Shown piece by piece: positions 1 to 8,526 of a DNA stretch of 64,000 nucleotides. The notes below the pieces were generated by a model. The model was not told the origin of the DNA, did no database searches, and was given only the letters and a program-made list of their open reading frames with translations. Both the position numbers and the translations under genes were made by a program. Numbering within the stretch: the stretch's first letter is position 1; every line of letters begins with the position of its first letter. The stretch comes from JAIBJN01 sp963825255 (GTDB lineage Bacteria > Actinomycetota > Thermoleophilia > Gaiellales > Gaiellaceae), in the NCBI GenBank assembly GCA_963825255.1, contig CAWGSF010000001.1, forward strand, positions 434,001 to 498,000, written 5' to 3'.

Positions 1-474
1 TACACGGACGCGCAGGCCGCGCTCGACGAGGACTACCCCGACGGACGCCTCTACTACTGGAAGTCGGCCGACGTCGACGAGCTCGGGGACGAGGCGATCG
101 AGGAGCTGATCGGCGCGGCCGAGGACGCGCCCTCGGACCACTCGACCATCGACGTCTGGTACCACGGTGGCGCGATGGACCGCGTCGAGGCCGGGGCGAC
201 CGCGTTCGGCGCTCGCCCGCGATACCTCATCGGCGTCGAGGCGAACTGGGACGAGGCCGATGCAGCGGAGGAGAACCTCGCGTGGGCCCGCGCGACCGCC
301 GATCGGATGAAGCGCTTCGGGAGCGGCGGCGCGTATCTCAACTTCCCCGGGCTCTTCGAGGAGGGGTCGGAGCTCCTGCGCGCCTCGTTCGGGGACGAGA
401 ACCTCGCGCGGCTGCGGGCGCTGAAGGAGCGGTACGACCCGGCCAACCTCCTCGGCGGTAGCCTGGCCCCATGA
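1..474 (+). CDS. FAD-linked oxidase, C-terminal part (BBE domain), 5' truncated
   Basis: The reading frame is open from base 1, so the start lies outside the window and about 158 residues remain. The C-terminus has the berberine-bridge-enzyme signature: a YLNFPG-type strand, then FGDENLARLRALKERYDP and NLLGG. That places it in the FAD-linked oxidase family (PCMH FAD domain plus BBE domain) that oxidises alcohols, sugars or alkaloid-like substrates with covalently bound FAD. The FAD-binding half is not visible, so the substrate is unknown. The stop overlaps the next gene's ATG (ATGA), so the two are probably co-transcribed. Confidence 0.85.
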   Translation, partial: YTDAQAALDEDYPDGRLYYWKSADVDELGDEAIEELIGAAEDAPSDHSTIDVWYHGGAMDRVEAGATAFGARPRYLIGVEANWDEADAAEENLAWARATADRMKRFGSGGAYLNFPGLFEEGSELLRASFGDENLARLRALKERYDPANLLGGSLAP

Positions 475-1340
475 GCGCGACGGCCGCTCCCTCGCTCCCG
501 GCCACGACGAGCATGGGGGCGGTCCACCTGACGGTTGGCGACCTGGAGCGCTCCCTCGCCTACTACGGCGACGCGATCGGGCTCGCGGCGAGGGAGCGGG
601 ACGGCGATCGGGTCTCGCTCGGCACCGCGGACACGGAGCTGCTCGTCCTCGCCGAGGAGCCCGGGGCGATGCCGGCGCGGCGCCACACGGGGCTCTTCCA
701 CTACGCCCTGCGCCTGCCGGAGCGCGCCGACCTGGCCCGCTGGCTCGCGCACGCGGCGCGCGACGGCGTGCCCCTCGTCGGGATGTCCGACCACTTCGTC
801 AGCGAGGCGATCTACCTCACCGACCTTGACGGGCACGGCATCGAGATCTACCGGGACCGGCCGCGGGACGTGTGGGAGGGGCAGGTCTGGAGCCGCATGA
901 CGACCGAGCCGCTCGACGTGCCCTCGCTCCTCGGCGAGCTCGACGACCCGGCGACGGAGCCGTTCGACGGGCTTCCGGCCGGGACGGACATGGGACACGT
1001 GCATCTCCAGGTGGCCGACACCGCAGAGGCGATCGCCTTCTACCGCGACGTCCTCGGCTTCGAGCTCATGGCCGAGCTCTTCGGCTCGGCCGCGTTCTTC
1101 GGCGCCGGCGGCTACCACCACCACATCGGCGCGAACACGTGGCAGAGCCGGGGCTCCGGCCCACCGCCGCCGGGCTCCGCCGCCCTGCGCCGGGCGACGA
1201 TCGTCCTCCCGGACGCGGGCGAGCGCGACCGCGCCGCCGCGCGAGTTCGGGATGCCGGCGGGGAGCCGGAGGAGCAGTCCGACGGAGTCCTCGTCCGCGA
1301 CCCCTCGGGGATCGCCCTCCTCCTGGCTGCGGGCGGCTAG
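471..1340 (+). CDS. Two-domain VOC protein, catechol 2,3-dioxygenase (CatE-like)
   Basis: A 289-residue protein with two vicinal-oxygen-chelate modules, roughly residues 15-140 and 170-285. Candidate metal ligands are the His in AVHLTV and HVHLQV, the His cluster in YHHHIGANTW and the Glu in GIEIYRD. The arrangement matches CatE/glyoxalase-like extradiol dioxygenases that open catechol-type rings with Fe(II) or Mn(II). The start overlaps the end of the FAD-linked oxidase by four bases, suggesting an operon in which the oxidase makes or modifies an aromatic or quinone substrate. The specific substrate is inference. It converges with the efflux pump on the other strand. Confidence 0.8.
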   Translation: MSATAAPSLPATTSMGAVHLTVGDLERSLAYYGDAIGLAARERDGDRVSLGTADTELLVLAEEPGAMPARRHTGLFHYALRLPERADLARWLAHAARDGVPLVGMSDHFVSEAIYLTDLDGHGIEIYRDRPRDVWEGQVWSRMTTEPLDVPSLLGELDDPATEPFDGLPAGTDMGHVHLQVADTAEAIAFYRDVLGFELMAELFGSAAFFGAGGYHHHIGANTWQSRGSGPPPPGSAALRRATIVLPDAGERDRAAARVRDAGGEPEEQSDGVLVRDPSGIALLLAAGG

Positions 1341-2794
1341 GCGCTCGCCTCAGCCGACGTGCGCGCCCCCGTCTCGGGCTCGGCGGCGAGCTCGTCGCGC
1401 CGGAGCAGGACGAGCGTCGCGGCGACGGAGAGGAGCGCGACCCCCGCGCCGACCCAGAACGCGAGGCTGAAGCCTTCGGTGAGCGCCACCGGCTGCGAGA
1501 CCCCCTCCTCGAGGAGGTTCGCCGTCCGCGTCGTCGCGACCGTCGAGAGGAGGGCGAGCCCGAGCGCGCCGCCGATCTGCTGCGACGTGTTGATGAGCCC
1601 GGACTGGAGCCCTGCCTCCTTGTCGGTCGCCCCTGCCAGTGCCGCGATCGACACCGGGACGAACGAGAACCCGAGCCCGACGCCGATGAGCAGGAAGCCG
1701 GGAAGGAGGTCGCTCACGTACGACCCGTCCACGGAGACCTGCGTGAAGAAGATGAGCCCCGCCGCGAGCAGCGAGAGGCCGGTGGCCAGCACCGGCTTGA
1801 CCGCGAGGCGCGTCACGAGCGCCTGCGCGATGCCGGAGGCCGCGACCGCCGTCAGCGCGACGGCCAGGTAGCCGACGCCCGTCTGCAGGGCGGAGAAGCC
1901 GAGCACCTGCTGCATGTAGAGGGAGAGCAGGAAGAACATCCCGAAGATCGCCGTGCCCAGGCCGAACCCGACCGTGTTGGCGCCCACGAGCGTCCGGCGC
2001 TTGAAGATGCGGAGCGGGACGAGCGGGGAGCGCGACCGCGCCTCGATGAAGAAGAACGCCACCATGAGCGCCGCGGAGAGGACGAAGAGGCCGATCGTCT
2101 GCGCCGACGACCAGCCGACGTTCGTGGTCTGCGTCAGCGCGTACACGAAGATCATGAGGCTCGCGGTGACGGTGATCGCGCCGGCGGCGTCGAAGTGGCG
2201 CTCGAGATCCGTCGCATGGCTCTCGCTCACGTAACGGGGGACGGCGAGGAGGGCGAGGATCCCGATGGGGACGTTGACGAAGAAGATCCACTCCCACCCG
2301 GCGTACTCGGTCAGGATGCCGCCCAGGAGGACGCCGATCGCCGCGCCCGAGCCCGCGATGGCGCCGAGGATTCCGAGCGCCTTGTTCCGCTCCGCGCCCT
2401 CCGCGAACGTCACCGTCGTGATCGAGAAGACCGAGGGGGAGAGGATCGCGCCGGCGGCTCCCTGGAGGAGGCGCATGGCGATGAGCATCCCCGCCGAGAC
2501 GGACAGGCCGCAGAGGAGCGAGGCGAGGGCGAAGAGGCCGAGCCCGACCATGAACAGGTTTCGCCTCCCGAGGAGGTCACCCAGGCGCCCGCCGAGGAGG
2601 AGGAGGCCGCCGAACGTGAGCGCGTAGCCGCTCACGACCCACTGGAGATCCTCGCGGGCGAAGTTCAGATCGGTCTCGATCGACGGCAGCGCGACGTTCA
2701 CGATCGAGATGTCGAGGACGACCATCAGGTAGGCGACGCCGAGGACGGCGAGTGCCTTCCAGCGCCTCGGATCAGGTGTCGCGGTCGCGGACAC
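1337..2794 (-). CDS. DHA2-family (EmrB/QacA) MFS drug efflux transporter
   Basis: A 485-residue integral membrane protein with hydrophobic segments throughout, as expected for the 14-helix DHA2 family. MFS motif A appears as LGGRLGDLLGRR near residue 80, and the N-terminal helix contains VVLDISIVNVALPSI, typical of EmrB/QacA proteins (DxxIVNVALP motif). It should be a proton-coupled exporter of hydrophobic compounds in the cytoplasmic membrane. It starts with GTG at 2794. No TetR or MarR regulator lies beside it. It overlaps the dioxygenase gene by four bases at its 3' end. Confidence 0.9.
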   Translation of the reverse strand: MSATATPDPRRWKALAVLGVAYLMVVLDISIVNVALPSIETDLNFAREDLQWVVSGYALTFGGLLLLGGRLGDLLGRRNLFMVGLGLFALASLLCGLSVSAGMLIAMRLLQGAAGAILSPSVFSITTVTFAEGAERNKALGILGAIAGSGAAIGVLLGGILTEYAGWEWIFFVNVPIGILALLAVPRYVSESHATDLERHFDAAGAITVTASLMIFVYALTQTTNVGWSSAQTIGLFVLSAALMVAFFFIEARSRSPLVPLRIFKRRTLVGANTVGFGLGTAIFGMFFLLSLYMQQVLGFSALQTGVGYLAVALTAVAASGIAQALVTRLAVKPVLATGLSLLAAGLIFFTQVSVDGSYVSDLLPGFLLIGVGLGFSFVPVSIAALAGATDKEAGLQSGLINTSQQIGGALGLALLSTVATTRTANLLEEGVSQPVALTEGFSLAFWVGAGVALLSVAATLVLLRRDELAAEPETGARTSAEASA

Positions 2795-2875
2795 ACTCGC
2801 TCCTCTCGGCCGTGAACACTGGTCTCAACGGGTGGGCTCTCGGAGGTATTCCGGGCGTCGGCCTAGGCTACCGAG

Positions 2876-3448
2876 ATGCCGCGACGGTGCGGGTGGGTAC
2901 CCGAGGGCGACGCGCTCTACGTCGCCTACCACGACGAGGAGTGGGGCGTCCCCGTTCGGGACGACCGCGCGCTGTACGAGCTTCTCGTCCTCGAGGGCGC
3001 GCAGGCCGGGCTCTCGTGGGCGACGATCCTCCACAAGCGCGAGAGCTACCGGAAGGCGTTCGCGGGCTTCGATCCCGCGAAGGTCGCACGGTTCGACGCC
3101 GGGAAGGTCGAGAGGCTTCTCGGCGACCCCGGCATCGTCCGCAACCGGCTCAAGGTGGAGTCCGCCGTCGAGAACGCGCGCCGCGTGCTCGAGGTCCAGG
3201 ACGAGCTTGGAAGCCTGGCCGCGCTTCTCTGGGGCTTCGTCGACGACCGGCCGCTCGTCGCGCGACCGCGGACGGTCTCGGAGATCCCGGCCGAGACCGC
3301 GGAGTCGAAGGCGATGAGCAAGGAGCTCAAGCGGCGCGGATTCCGCTTCGTCGGCCCGACCGTCTGCTACGCGTTCATGCAGGCGGCCGGCCTCGTGAAC
3401 GACCACGTCGTCACGTGCTTTCGCTACCGCGAGCTGGCCGGCTCGTAG
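2876..3448 (+). CDS. tag: DNA-3-methyladenine glycosylase I
   Basis: At 190 residues it matches the usual Tag length (E. coli about 187). Hallmarks are the N-terminal RCGWVP with Cys5, the YHDEEWGVP motif, GLSWATILHKRE, and a C-terminal NDHVVTCFRY whose His and Cys complete the zinc snap with Cys5 and the His of YHDEEWG. Tag removes 3-methyladenine from alkylated DNA by base flipping in base excision repair. It starts with ATG at 2876, and its last 25 bases overlap the convergent cyclase gene. Confidence 0.95.
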   Translation: MPRRCGWVPEGDALYVAYHDEEWGVPVRDDRALYELLVLEGAQAGLSWATILHKRESYRKAFAGFDPAKVARFDAGKVERLLGDPGIVRNRLKVESAVENARRVLEVQDELGSLAALLWGFVDDRPLVARPRTVSEIPAETAESKAMSKELKRRGFRFVGPTVCYAFMQAAGLVNDHVVTCFRYRELAGS

Positions 3449-4701
3449 CGGGCCTCCGCGGGCTCCGGGCGCTCTCCGAGGAGGAGGTACGTCGTCATCT
3501 CGCCCTTCCCCTTGATATCGACCTGCCCGCGTCGCTCGAGCTCGAAGCGCGGGCCGAGCCGGCTCGACGTCCTCTCCGTCACCTGGATCGCGCCGACCGG
3601 GGCGTGCGACTCCATGCGGCTGGCCGTGTTCACGGTGTCTCCCCAGATGTCGTAGCCGAACTTGCTCCGCCCGATCACGCCTGCGACGACGGGCCCAGAG
3701 TCGATGCCGATGCGGAGGCCGAGACCGGAGGCACCGGGCACGGTCGGGAGCGCCTCCAGCATGGCGAGGGCGAGACGTGCGGCGGCCTCGGCGTGATCGG
3801 GCCGCGGCGTGGGGATCCCGGCGGCAGCCAGGTAGCCGTCTCCGATCGTCTTGATCTTCTCGAGCCCGTGGCGCGCGACCAGGTCGTCGAACGTGGAGAA
3901 GATCTCGTCGAGGAGAGTGACGACCTCCTCTGGCGCGCGGCCCTCGGCCGCGGGGGTGAAGCCCGCGATGTCGGCAAAGAGGACCGACACCTCGTCGCTT
4001 CGCTCGGCGATGACGCCGTGGGAGACCTTCAGGCGTTCGACGATCGAGGGGGGGAAGATGCTGAGGAGAAGGCTCTCGGAGCGCTCCCGCTCCGCGGCCA
4101 GCGCACGGTGCGCGCGGTTCCGGGAGCGGACGAAGTACTCCATGAGGAGGAAGGCGGTCAGGGAGACGCCCACGATCGTGAGTGCGAAGAACGCGACGGT
4201 GACCCACGACGGGATCGGAGGCGAGGGCTCGGGGAGCCGCCCGTCGATCGCTGCGGAGACCGCGATCAGGCCGACGAAGGCCACGAACCACGGCACCGCC
4301 TCCCGCGGCCCGCAGAAGACCAGCGCTCCCAACGGGGCGACGAGCGCCCAGAGCGCGACTCCGCTCGAGTCGACGAAGCCGCCGAGGCTCCACTGGAGGA
4401 GGAACGGGAGGGCGAGGATGAGCCCGAGCTGGCAGCCTCGATAGAACGCGTAGTCCCTCGTCCTCGCGAAGAGCGCCAGCCCGACGACCGACGCGACCTG
4501 GTAGGCGAACGGGATGGCGGCCGAGCGCCACAGCCCGAGGGCTGCGTACGTCCCCACCCAGATGAACGCGAGGAGCGTGATCAGGAGGGACGAGAGGACG
4601 AGGGCCGACTTCCGCAGCCGCTCGTCGGGCGGGTCGGAGGGGAGGGAGCCGACTTCGGCAGCGCGCTCGACCAGCACGCGCGCCCGCTCGCGAATGCTCA
4701 T
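3424..4701 (-). CDS. Membrane-bound class III adenylate cyclase
   Basis: The ATG at 4701 gives 425 residues; a longer open frame upstream is not supported because it runs through the divergent gene. About six transmembrane helices fill residues 30-190, followed by a charged helical linker and a catalytic domain from about 220. Metal-binding Asp sits in VLFADIAGFT and in KTIGDGYLA. The Lys of EKIKTIGDG and the Asp of IWGDTVNTASR are the adenine-selecting pair, and Asn and Arg of NTASRME are the transition-state residues. All key residues are present, so it should make cAMP at the membrane. The N-terminal helices may sense a signal (inference). Confidence 0.88.
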   Translation of the reverse strand: MSIRERARVLVERAAEVGSLPSDPPDERLRKSALVLSSLLITLLAFIWVGTYAALGLWRSAAIPFAYQVASVVGLALFARTRDYAFYRGCQLGLILALPFLLQWSLGGFVDSSGVALWALVAPLGALVFCGPREAVPWFVAFVGLIAVSAAIDGRLPEPSPPIPSWVTVAFFALTIVGVSLTAFLLMEYFVRSRNRAHRALAAERERSESLLLSIFPPSIVERLKVSHGVIAERSDEVSVLFADIAGFTPAAEGRAPEEVVTLLDEIFSTFDDLVARHGLEKIKTIGDGYLAAAGIPTPRPDHAEAAARLALAMLEALPTVPGASGLGLRIGIDSGPVVAGVIGRSKFGYDIWGDTVNTASRMESHAPVGAIQVTERTSSRLGPRFELERRGQVDIKGKGEMTTYLLLGERPEPAEARYEPASSR

Positions 4702-4720
4702 GGGATTACCGTAGCCGGTC

Positions 4721-5473
4721 GTGAGCGGCGAGGATCTTCGCGAGGCCGAGCGGCTCGGCCCGGCGCCTCCTGTCCCGGAGCCGGGCCGGGTCCGGTCGCT
4801 CGTCGGGCTCGCGACGATCGACGTGGGCCCGCTGAGACGGCACCGCGACTTCCGGCTGCTCTTCGCCGGGCAGGGCCTGTCCTTCTTCGGCTCGATGATC
4901 ACGTTCGTCGCGCTGCCGTACCAGACGTACCAGCTGTGCATGCCCCTGGCCCTCTTCCCGGCGTTCGCCGAGGAGTTCGGCGGAGCCGGAGTGCTCGGGC
5001 TCCTGTACGCGGCCCCGTCGGTCGGAGCCCTCGTCGCCACGGTGACGAGCGGCTGGACCGGCCGGGTGAACCGCCACGGCATCGCGGTCGTCTGGGCCGC
5101 CGCGGGCTGGGGGGCGGCGATCGCCGCGCTCGGCTTCGCGCCCAACCTCGCCCTCGCCCTCGTCGCCCTCGGCCTGGCGGGCGCCGCCGACATGATCAGC
5201 GGCATCTTCCGCTCCGCGATCTGGAACACGACCGTCCCCGACCACCTCCGCGGTCGCCTGGCCGGCATCGAGCAGGTGAGCTACTCCTCCGGCCCGATGC
5301 TCGGGAACCTCGAGGCGGGGGTCGTGGCGGCGATCACGAGCGTCCGGGTCTCCATCGTCTCCGGCGGTCTCCTCTGCATCGCCGGGGTGGCCGTGGCCGC
5401 GCTGGCACTCCCCGGCTTCAGGCGCTACGACGCTCGGAATACCTCCGGCGAGCCCGTAGTTGCTAGACAGTAG
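4721..5473 (+). CDS. Internally deleted MFS transporter (EntS/MFS_3-like)
   Basis: At 250 residues this is far below the about 410-430 of its family. Residues 38-70 look like the first helix of EntS-type exporters (RDFRLLFAGQGLSFFGS, then VALPYQTYQL). The next residues (MPLALFPAFAEEFGG, GVLGLLYAAPSVGA) belong to the seventh helix and after. From memory of the family, roughly 160-180 residues, helices 2-6, are missing without loss of frame. It is probably non-functional as a transporter unless it pairs with another protein. GTG start at 4721, divergent from the cyclase and 19 bases from its start. Confidence 0.7.
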   Translation: MSGEDLREAERLGPAPPVPEPGRVRSLVGLATIDVGPLRRHRDFRLLFAGQGLSFFGSMITFVALPYQTYQLCMPLALFPAFAEEFGGAGVLGLLYAAPSVGALVATVTSGWTGRVNRHGIAVVWAAAGWGAAIAALGFAPNLALALVALGLAGAADMISGIFRSAIWNTTVPDHLRGRLAGIEQVSYSSGPMLGNLEAGVVAAITSVRVSIVSGGLLCIAGVAVAALALPGFRRYDARNTSGEPVVARQ

Positions 5474-5498
5474 GACGGACACGACAGGAAGGACGGCG

Positions 5499-6422
5499 AT
5501 GAAGCTCGAGGGCATCCACCACGTCACCGCGATCACCGCGGACGCGCCCGGGAACGTGGACTTCTACACGCGCGTGCTCGGCCTGCGTCTGGTGAAGAAG
5601 ACGGTCAACCAGGACGACCCGACCGTCTACCACCTCTTCTATGCGGACGAGGTGGGCAGCCCCGGCGCAGACCTGACGTTCTTCGAGTACCCGGGGCTCC
5701 CGCGCGGGCGCGCGGGCGCCGGGATGGTGCACACGGTGGCGTTCCGCGTCGCCTCGGACGACGCCCTCGCCTTCTGGGGAGATCGGCTCGCGTCGGAGGG
5801 CCGTGAGGCGGAGCGGGAGGGACGCAGCCTCCGGTTCTCCGATCCGGAGGGGATGGGCCTGGAGCTCTCCGTGGTCGAGACGGACGACGCGCCGCTCGTC
5901 GCGCAGCACCCCGAGATCCCGCCCGAGCTGGCGCTCCAGGGCTTCGACGGCGTGCGCGCGTACTCGACCGACCCCGGCAGGAGCCGGGAGATCCTCGAGG
6001 AGACGCTCGGGTTCGCCCCGGACGGCGAGCAGGCCTGGGAGGTCCGCGGCGAGCGCCGCGGCTCGTTCTACGCCTACGACGCGCCGCCGGCCGAGCGCGG
6101 CCTCTCCGGCGCGGGAACCGTCCACCACGTCGCCTGGGCCTCGACGATGGACGACCACGAGGCCTGGCGCGAGCGCGTCGCCCACGCGGGGCTGCATCCG
6201 ACGCCCATCATCGACCGCTTCTACTTCCGCTCGATCTACTTCAGGGAGCCGAGCGGCGTCCTGTTCGAGATCGCCACGCTCGGCCCCGGGTTCACGGCCG
6301 ACGAGCCGCTCGAGACCCTCGGCGAGGCACTCTCGCTCCCGCCCGCGTACGAGCCGCTGCGCGAGCGGCTGGAGCAGGTGCTGACGCCGCTGCCCGCCAC
6401 GAGGGCCAGAGCGGTCACGTAG
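5499..6422 (+). CDS. Ring-cleaving dioxygenase, VOC family (MhqO/LinE-like)
   Basis: The ATG at 5499 has an AGGAAGG ribosome site seven bases upstream and yields 307 residues. The start MKLEGIHHVTAITAD and the stretch LVKKTVNQDDPTVYHLFYAD are diagnostic of the hydroquinone-type ring-cleaving dioxygenase family. A second module contains TVHHVAWAS and FREPSGVLFEIAT. Candidate Fe(II) ligands are His8/His9, His of GMVHTVAF, His of TVHHVAW and the Glu of LFEIAT. It likely cleaves hydroquinone or (chloro)catechol-like compounds, or detoxifies quinones. It follows the truncated transporter after 25 bases. Confidence 0.85.
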   Translation: MKLEGIHHVTAITADAPGNVDFYTRVLGLRLVKKTVNQDDPTVYHLFYADEVGSPGADLTFFEYPGLPRGRAGAGMVHTVAFRVASDDALAFWGDRLASEGREAEREGRSLRFSDPEGMGLELSVVETDDAPLVAQHPEIPPELALQGFDGVRAYSTDPGRSREILEETLGFAPDGEQAWEVRGERRGSFYAYDAPPAERGLSGAGTVHHVAWASTMDDHEAWRERVAHAGLHPTPIIDRFYFRSIYFREPSGVLFEIATLGPGFTADEPLETLGEALSLPPAYEPLRERLEQVLTPLPATRARAVT

Positions 6423-6461
6423 CACCGGCGGGACCCCGCCCGCAGTATCGTCGCGCCCACG

Positions 6462-7646
6462 ATGGCGCTCCTCTCACGCGTCCGGATCCGCGCGTACCGC
6501 TCGGCGGGGGACGTGTCGCTCACGCTGGGGCCCGTGACCGCCCTCGTCGGGGAGGCGCGCTCGGGGAAGTCGAACCTCCTGCGGGCGATCTGGGCGCTCC
6601 TCGACCCGGCGGCGCCGATCCGTCCGGAGGACCTCCGCCGCGACGACGTCGACACCATCACCGTCGAGGCCGACCTCGCCGGCGGCGGGCGCGTCTCGCT
6701 CGTCGCCCGCCCGCCCGACCCGCCGCGGGCCGAGCGGGCCGGCGCGCCGCCCGTGCTCTTCCTGCCGGCCGCGCGCCGAGGCGGGCCGCTCCTCGCCGTC
6801 TCCGACGGGCGCTCGTCCGCCGCCGAGATCGTCCGCGAGTTCGAGGCCGCGCTCGCCGAGCCTCGCGCGCGTGACTCCGAGGCCGCCGCCGCCGGCGCCC
6901 TCGTCGCCGCCGTCGACGCGTGCTGCGAGGCCGGGCTCGCCGGCGTCGTCCTCCTCGTCGAGGAGCCCGAGCTCTTCCTGCGGCCGCAGACGCAGCGCTA
7001 CCTCTACCGCCGGCTGCGCGCGTTCGCGGCCGCCGGCAACCAGGTTCTCTACTCCACCCACGCTCCCGCGTTCCTGAACGTCGCGCGGCTGGAAGAGCTC
7101 GTCCTCGTCGAGCACAAGGGGGAGGCCGGCACGCGCATCTCCCAGCCGGAGCCGCTCGACGCCGACGAGGCGTTCCGCGTCGTCAGCGAGTTCGACGCGG
7201 AGCGGAGCGAGCTCTTCCTCGCGCGCGCCGCGATCCTCGTGGAAGGGCGGACGGAGAAGCTCGTCTTCCCGTCGGTCTTCGCCGCGCTCGGGCACGACCT
7301 CGATCGCGACGAGATCTCCGTCGTCGAGTGCGGCGGCAAGTCCAACATCCCGGTCTTCGCGCGGATCTGCATCGCCTGCCGCATCCCGTTCGTCGTCGTC
7401 CACGACCGCGACGCCGCCCCCGGGAAGGACCCCATCCCCGCCGAGGCGGCGTTGAACGACCTCATCGCGGAGGTCGCCGGGCGCGAGCGGACCGTCGTGC
7501 TCGAGCCCGACTTCGAGGCCGTGGCCGGGCTTCAGGGGCACTCGGGCAAGCCCGAGCGTGCCTGGCGCCACTTCTCCGAGGAGGGCGTCGAAGTCCCGGA
7601 GCCGCTCGCCCGCGCCGTCCGCCTGGCGCTCGCGGCGGCCTCCTAG
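6462..7646 (+). CDS. OLD-family ATP-dependent endonuclease (AAA ATPase plus TOPRIM)
   Basis: A 394-residue protein starting with ATG. The ATPase half has an N-terminal RIRAYRSAGDV strand, Walker A GEARSGKSN near residue 33, Walker B VLLVEEPELFLRP near 165 and an H-loop STHAPAFL. The TOPRIM half begins with ILVEGRTEKLVFP and has VHDRD, both with the acidic metal-binding residues. This is class 1 OLD (overcoming lysogenization defect) architecture. I could not see a clear ABC signature between Walker A and B, so the ATPase looks compact. It has no GajB-like UvrD helicase neighbour, so a stand-alone repair or anti-phage nuclease is more likely than a Gabija system. Confidence 0.8.
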   Translation: MALLSRVRIRAYRSAGDVSLTLGPVTALVGEARSGKSNLLRAIWALLDPAAPIRPEDLRRDDVDTITVEADLAGGGRVSLVARPPDPPRAERAGAPPVLFLPAARRGGPLLAVSDGRSSAAEIVREFEAALAEPRARDSEAAAAGALVAAVDACCEAGLAGVVLLVEEPELFLRPQTQRYLYRRLRAFAAAGNQVLYSTHAPAFLNVARLEELVLVEHKGEAGTRISQPEPLDADEAFRVVSEFDAERSELFLARAAILVEGRTEKLVFPSVFAALGHDLDRDEISVVECGGKSNIPVFARICIACRIPFVVVHDRDAAPGKDPIPAEAALNDLIAEVAGRERTVVLEPDFEAVAGLQGHSGKPERAWRHFSEEGVEVPEPLARAVRLALAAAS

Positions 7647-7744
7647 CCGCAGGCTGCGGCAATCCCACAGCGGGCGTGCGTGCGCTCGCGGATGCCGCGT
7701 CGGCCGTGGGCATACATCCTGAGCAGGGTCGAAAGGAGCGCACC

Positions 7745-8183
7745 ATGAAGATCCTGCTGGCCTACGACGGCTACGAGCACAGCGAGAACGCCCTTGCGAG
7801 CGCGGCGACCCTCTCCGAGGCGGGCGCGCGCCGAGGTGACCATCCTCAGCGTCGTTCCGCCGGACGCGCGCGGCTCGAAGGCCGGCGGCCACGTCGGCAT
7901 GCGCCCCCACGCGCATGAGGACGTCGCCCGCGGACACGCCTACCTGCGGGAGCGTGACATCGCGTCGGAGATGCAGATCGAGCACGGGGATCCGGTCGAG
8001 GAGATCGTCCGGGTCGCGCGGGAGGGCGGTTACGACCTCATCGTCACGGGCTCCCACGGTCGCGGCCCGATCGGGGAGGCGCTGCTCGGCAGCGTGTCGA
8101 AGGCTCTCGTCCGGACGGCGCCCTGCGCGGTGCTCGTCGCCGGGAAGGACGCGGAGGCGCGCTTCGAGCCGGCCGGCGCCTAG
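7745..8183 (+). CDS. Universal stress protein (UspA family), frameshifted
   Basis: The ATG at 7745 (AAAGGAG-like site upstream) opens MKILLAYDGYEHSENALASA, the classic UspA N-terminus. The frame is lost near 7821-7832 in a GCGCGC run. It resumes one frame over with AEVTILSVVPP and continues to the nucleotide-binding signature VTGSHGRGPIGEALLGS and CAVLVAG. Read through the break it would be about 145 residues, the normal size. One extra base explains the break, so it is either a fresh inactivation or a sequence error. It binds ATP-like nucleotides and acts in stress survival in the cytoplasm. Confidence 0.85.
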
Positions 8184-8190
8184 GCGCCGG
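8173..8190. terminator. 18-bp GC palindrome between convergent genes
   Basis: A perfect palindrome (CCGGCGCCT and its complement) covers the stop codon of the stress protein and lies just before the end of the convergent cupin gene. A hairpin here could end transcription from both sides. There is no T-tract, and GC palindromes are common by chance at this base composition, so support is weak. Confidence 0.3.
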
Positions 8191-8202
8191 GCCTGAGTCC
8201 TC

Positions 8203-8526
8203 TCAGCCGCGCCTGGCGAAGATCACGAGGAGGCTGAGTGACTCGTAGCCCGTGAAGCGATGCTCGGCTCCGGCCGCGACGAACATCGCCTGGCCCTCCG
8301 TCATGTCGATCTGCTCGTCCTCGACCTGGAGCGTCCCCCGGCCCTCGAGGACGACGTAGACCTCGTCGTCCTCGTGCGGCTGCTGGCGGTCGGGCTCCGG
8401 GGCGACGAGGACGTAGACGCCGACCTCGAGACCCGGGGAGGTGTGGACGACCTCGTAGCCGCCGTTCCCCTCCTCGAGCCGGCGCTTCGCGTCCTCGACG
8501 TCGAAGAGGTGCTCGTGGATCGGCAT
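8203..8526 (-). CDS. Small cupin-domain protein
   Basis: A 107-residue protein from ATG 8526. It has a single cupin barrel: HEDDEVYVVLEGRGTLQVEDEQ is split over motif 1 and contains the HE-x-E type metal ligands, and motif 2 is AAGAEHRFTGY with the second His. The start overlaps the stop of the upstream F420-type oxidoreductase by one base (TGATG), so the pair is translationally coupled. It may act on, or bind, the product of that enzyme. The substrate is unknown. Confidence 0.8.
   Translation of the reverse strand: MPIHEHLFDVEDAKRRLEEGNGGYEVVHTSPGLEVGVYVLVAPEPDRQQPHEDDEVYVVLEGRGTLQVEDEQIDMTEGQAMFVAAGAEHRFTGYESLSLLVIFARRG

Noticed and set aside
872..2815. Long plus-strand open frame across the dioxygenase and efflux-pump genes
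   Set aside because: Low-complexity Arg/Glu sequence antisense to a clear 14-helix transporter; no start signal or family match.
6462..7646. Gabija-type defence system
   Set aside because: Only the OLD-like nuclease is present; the neighbours are a ring-cleaving dioxygenase and UspA, with no UvrD-like GajB helicase.
8173..8190. GC palindrome as a novel regulatory site
   Set aside because: Short GC palindromes are expected often at this base composition; kept only as a weak terminator candidate.
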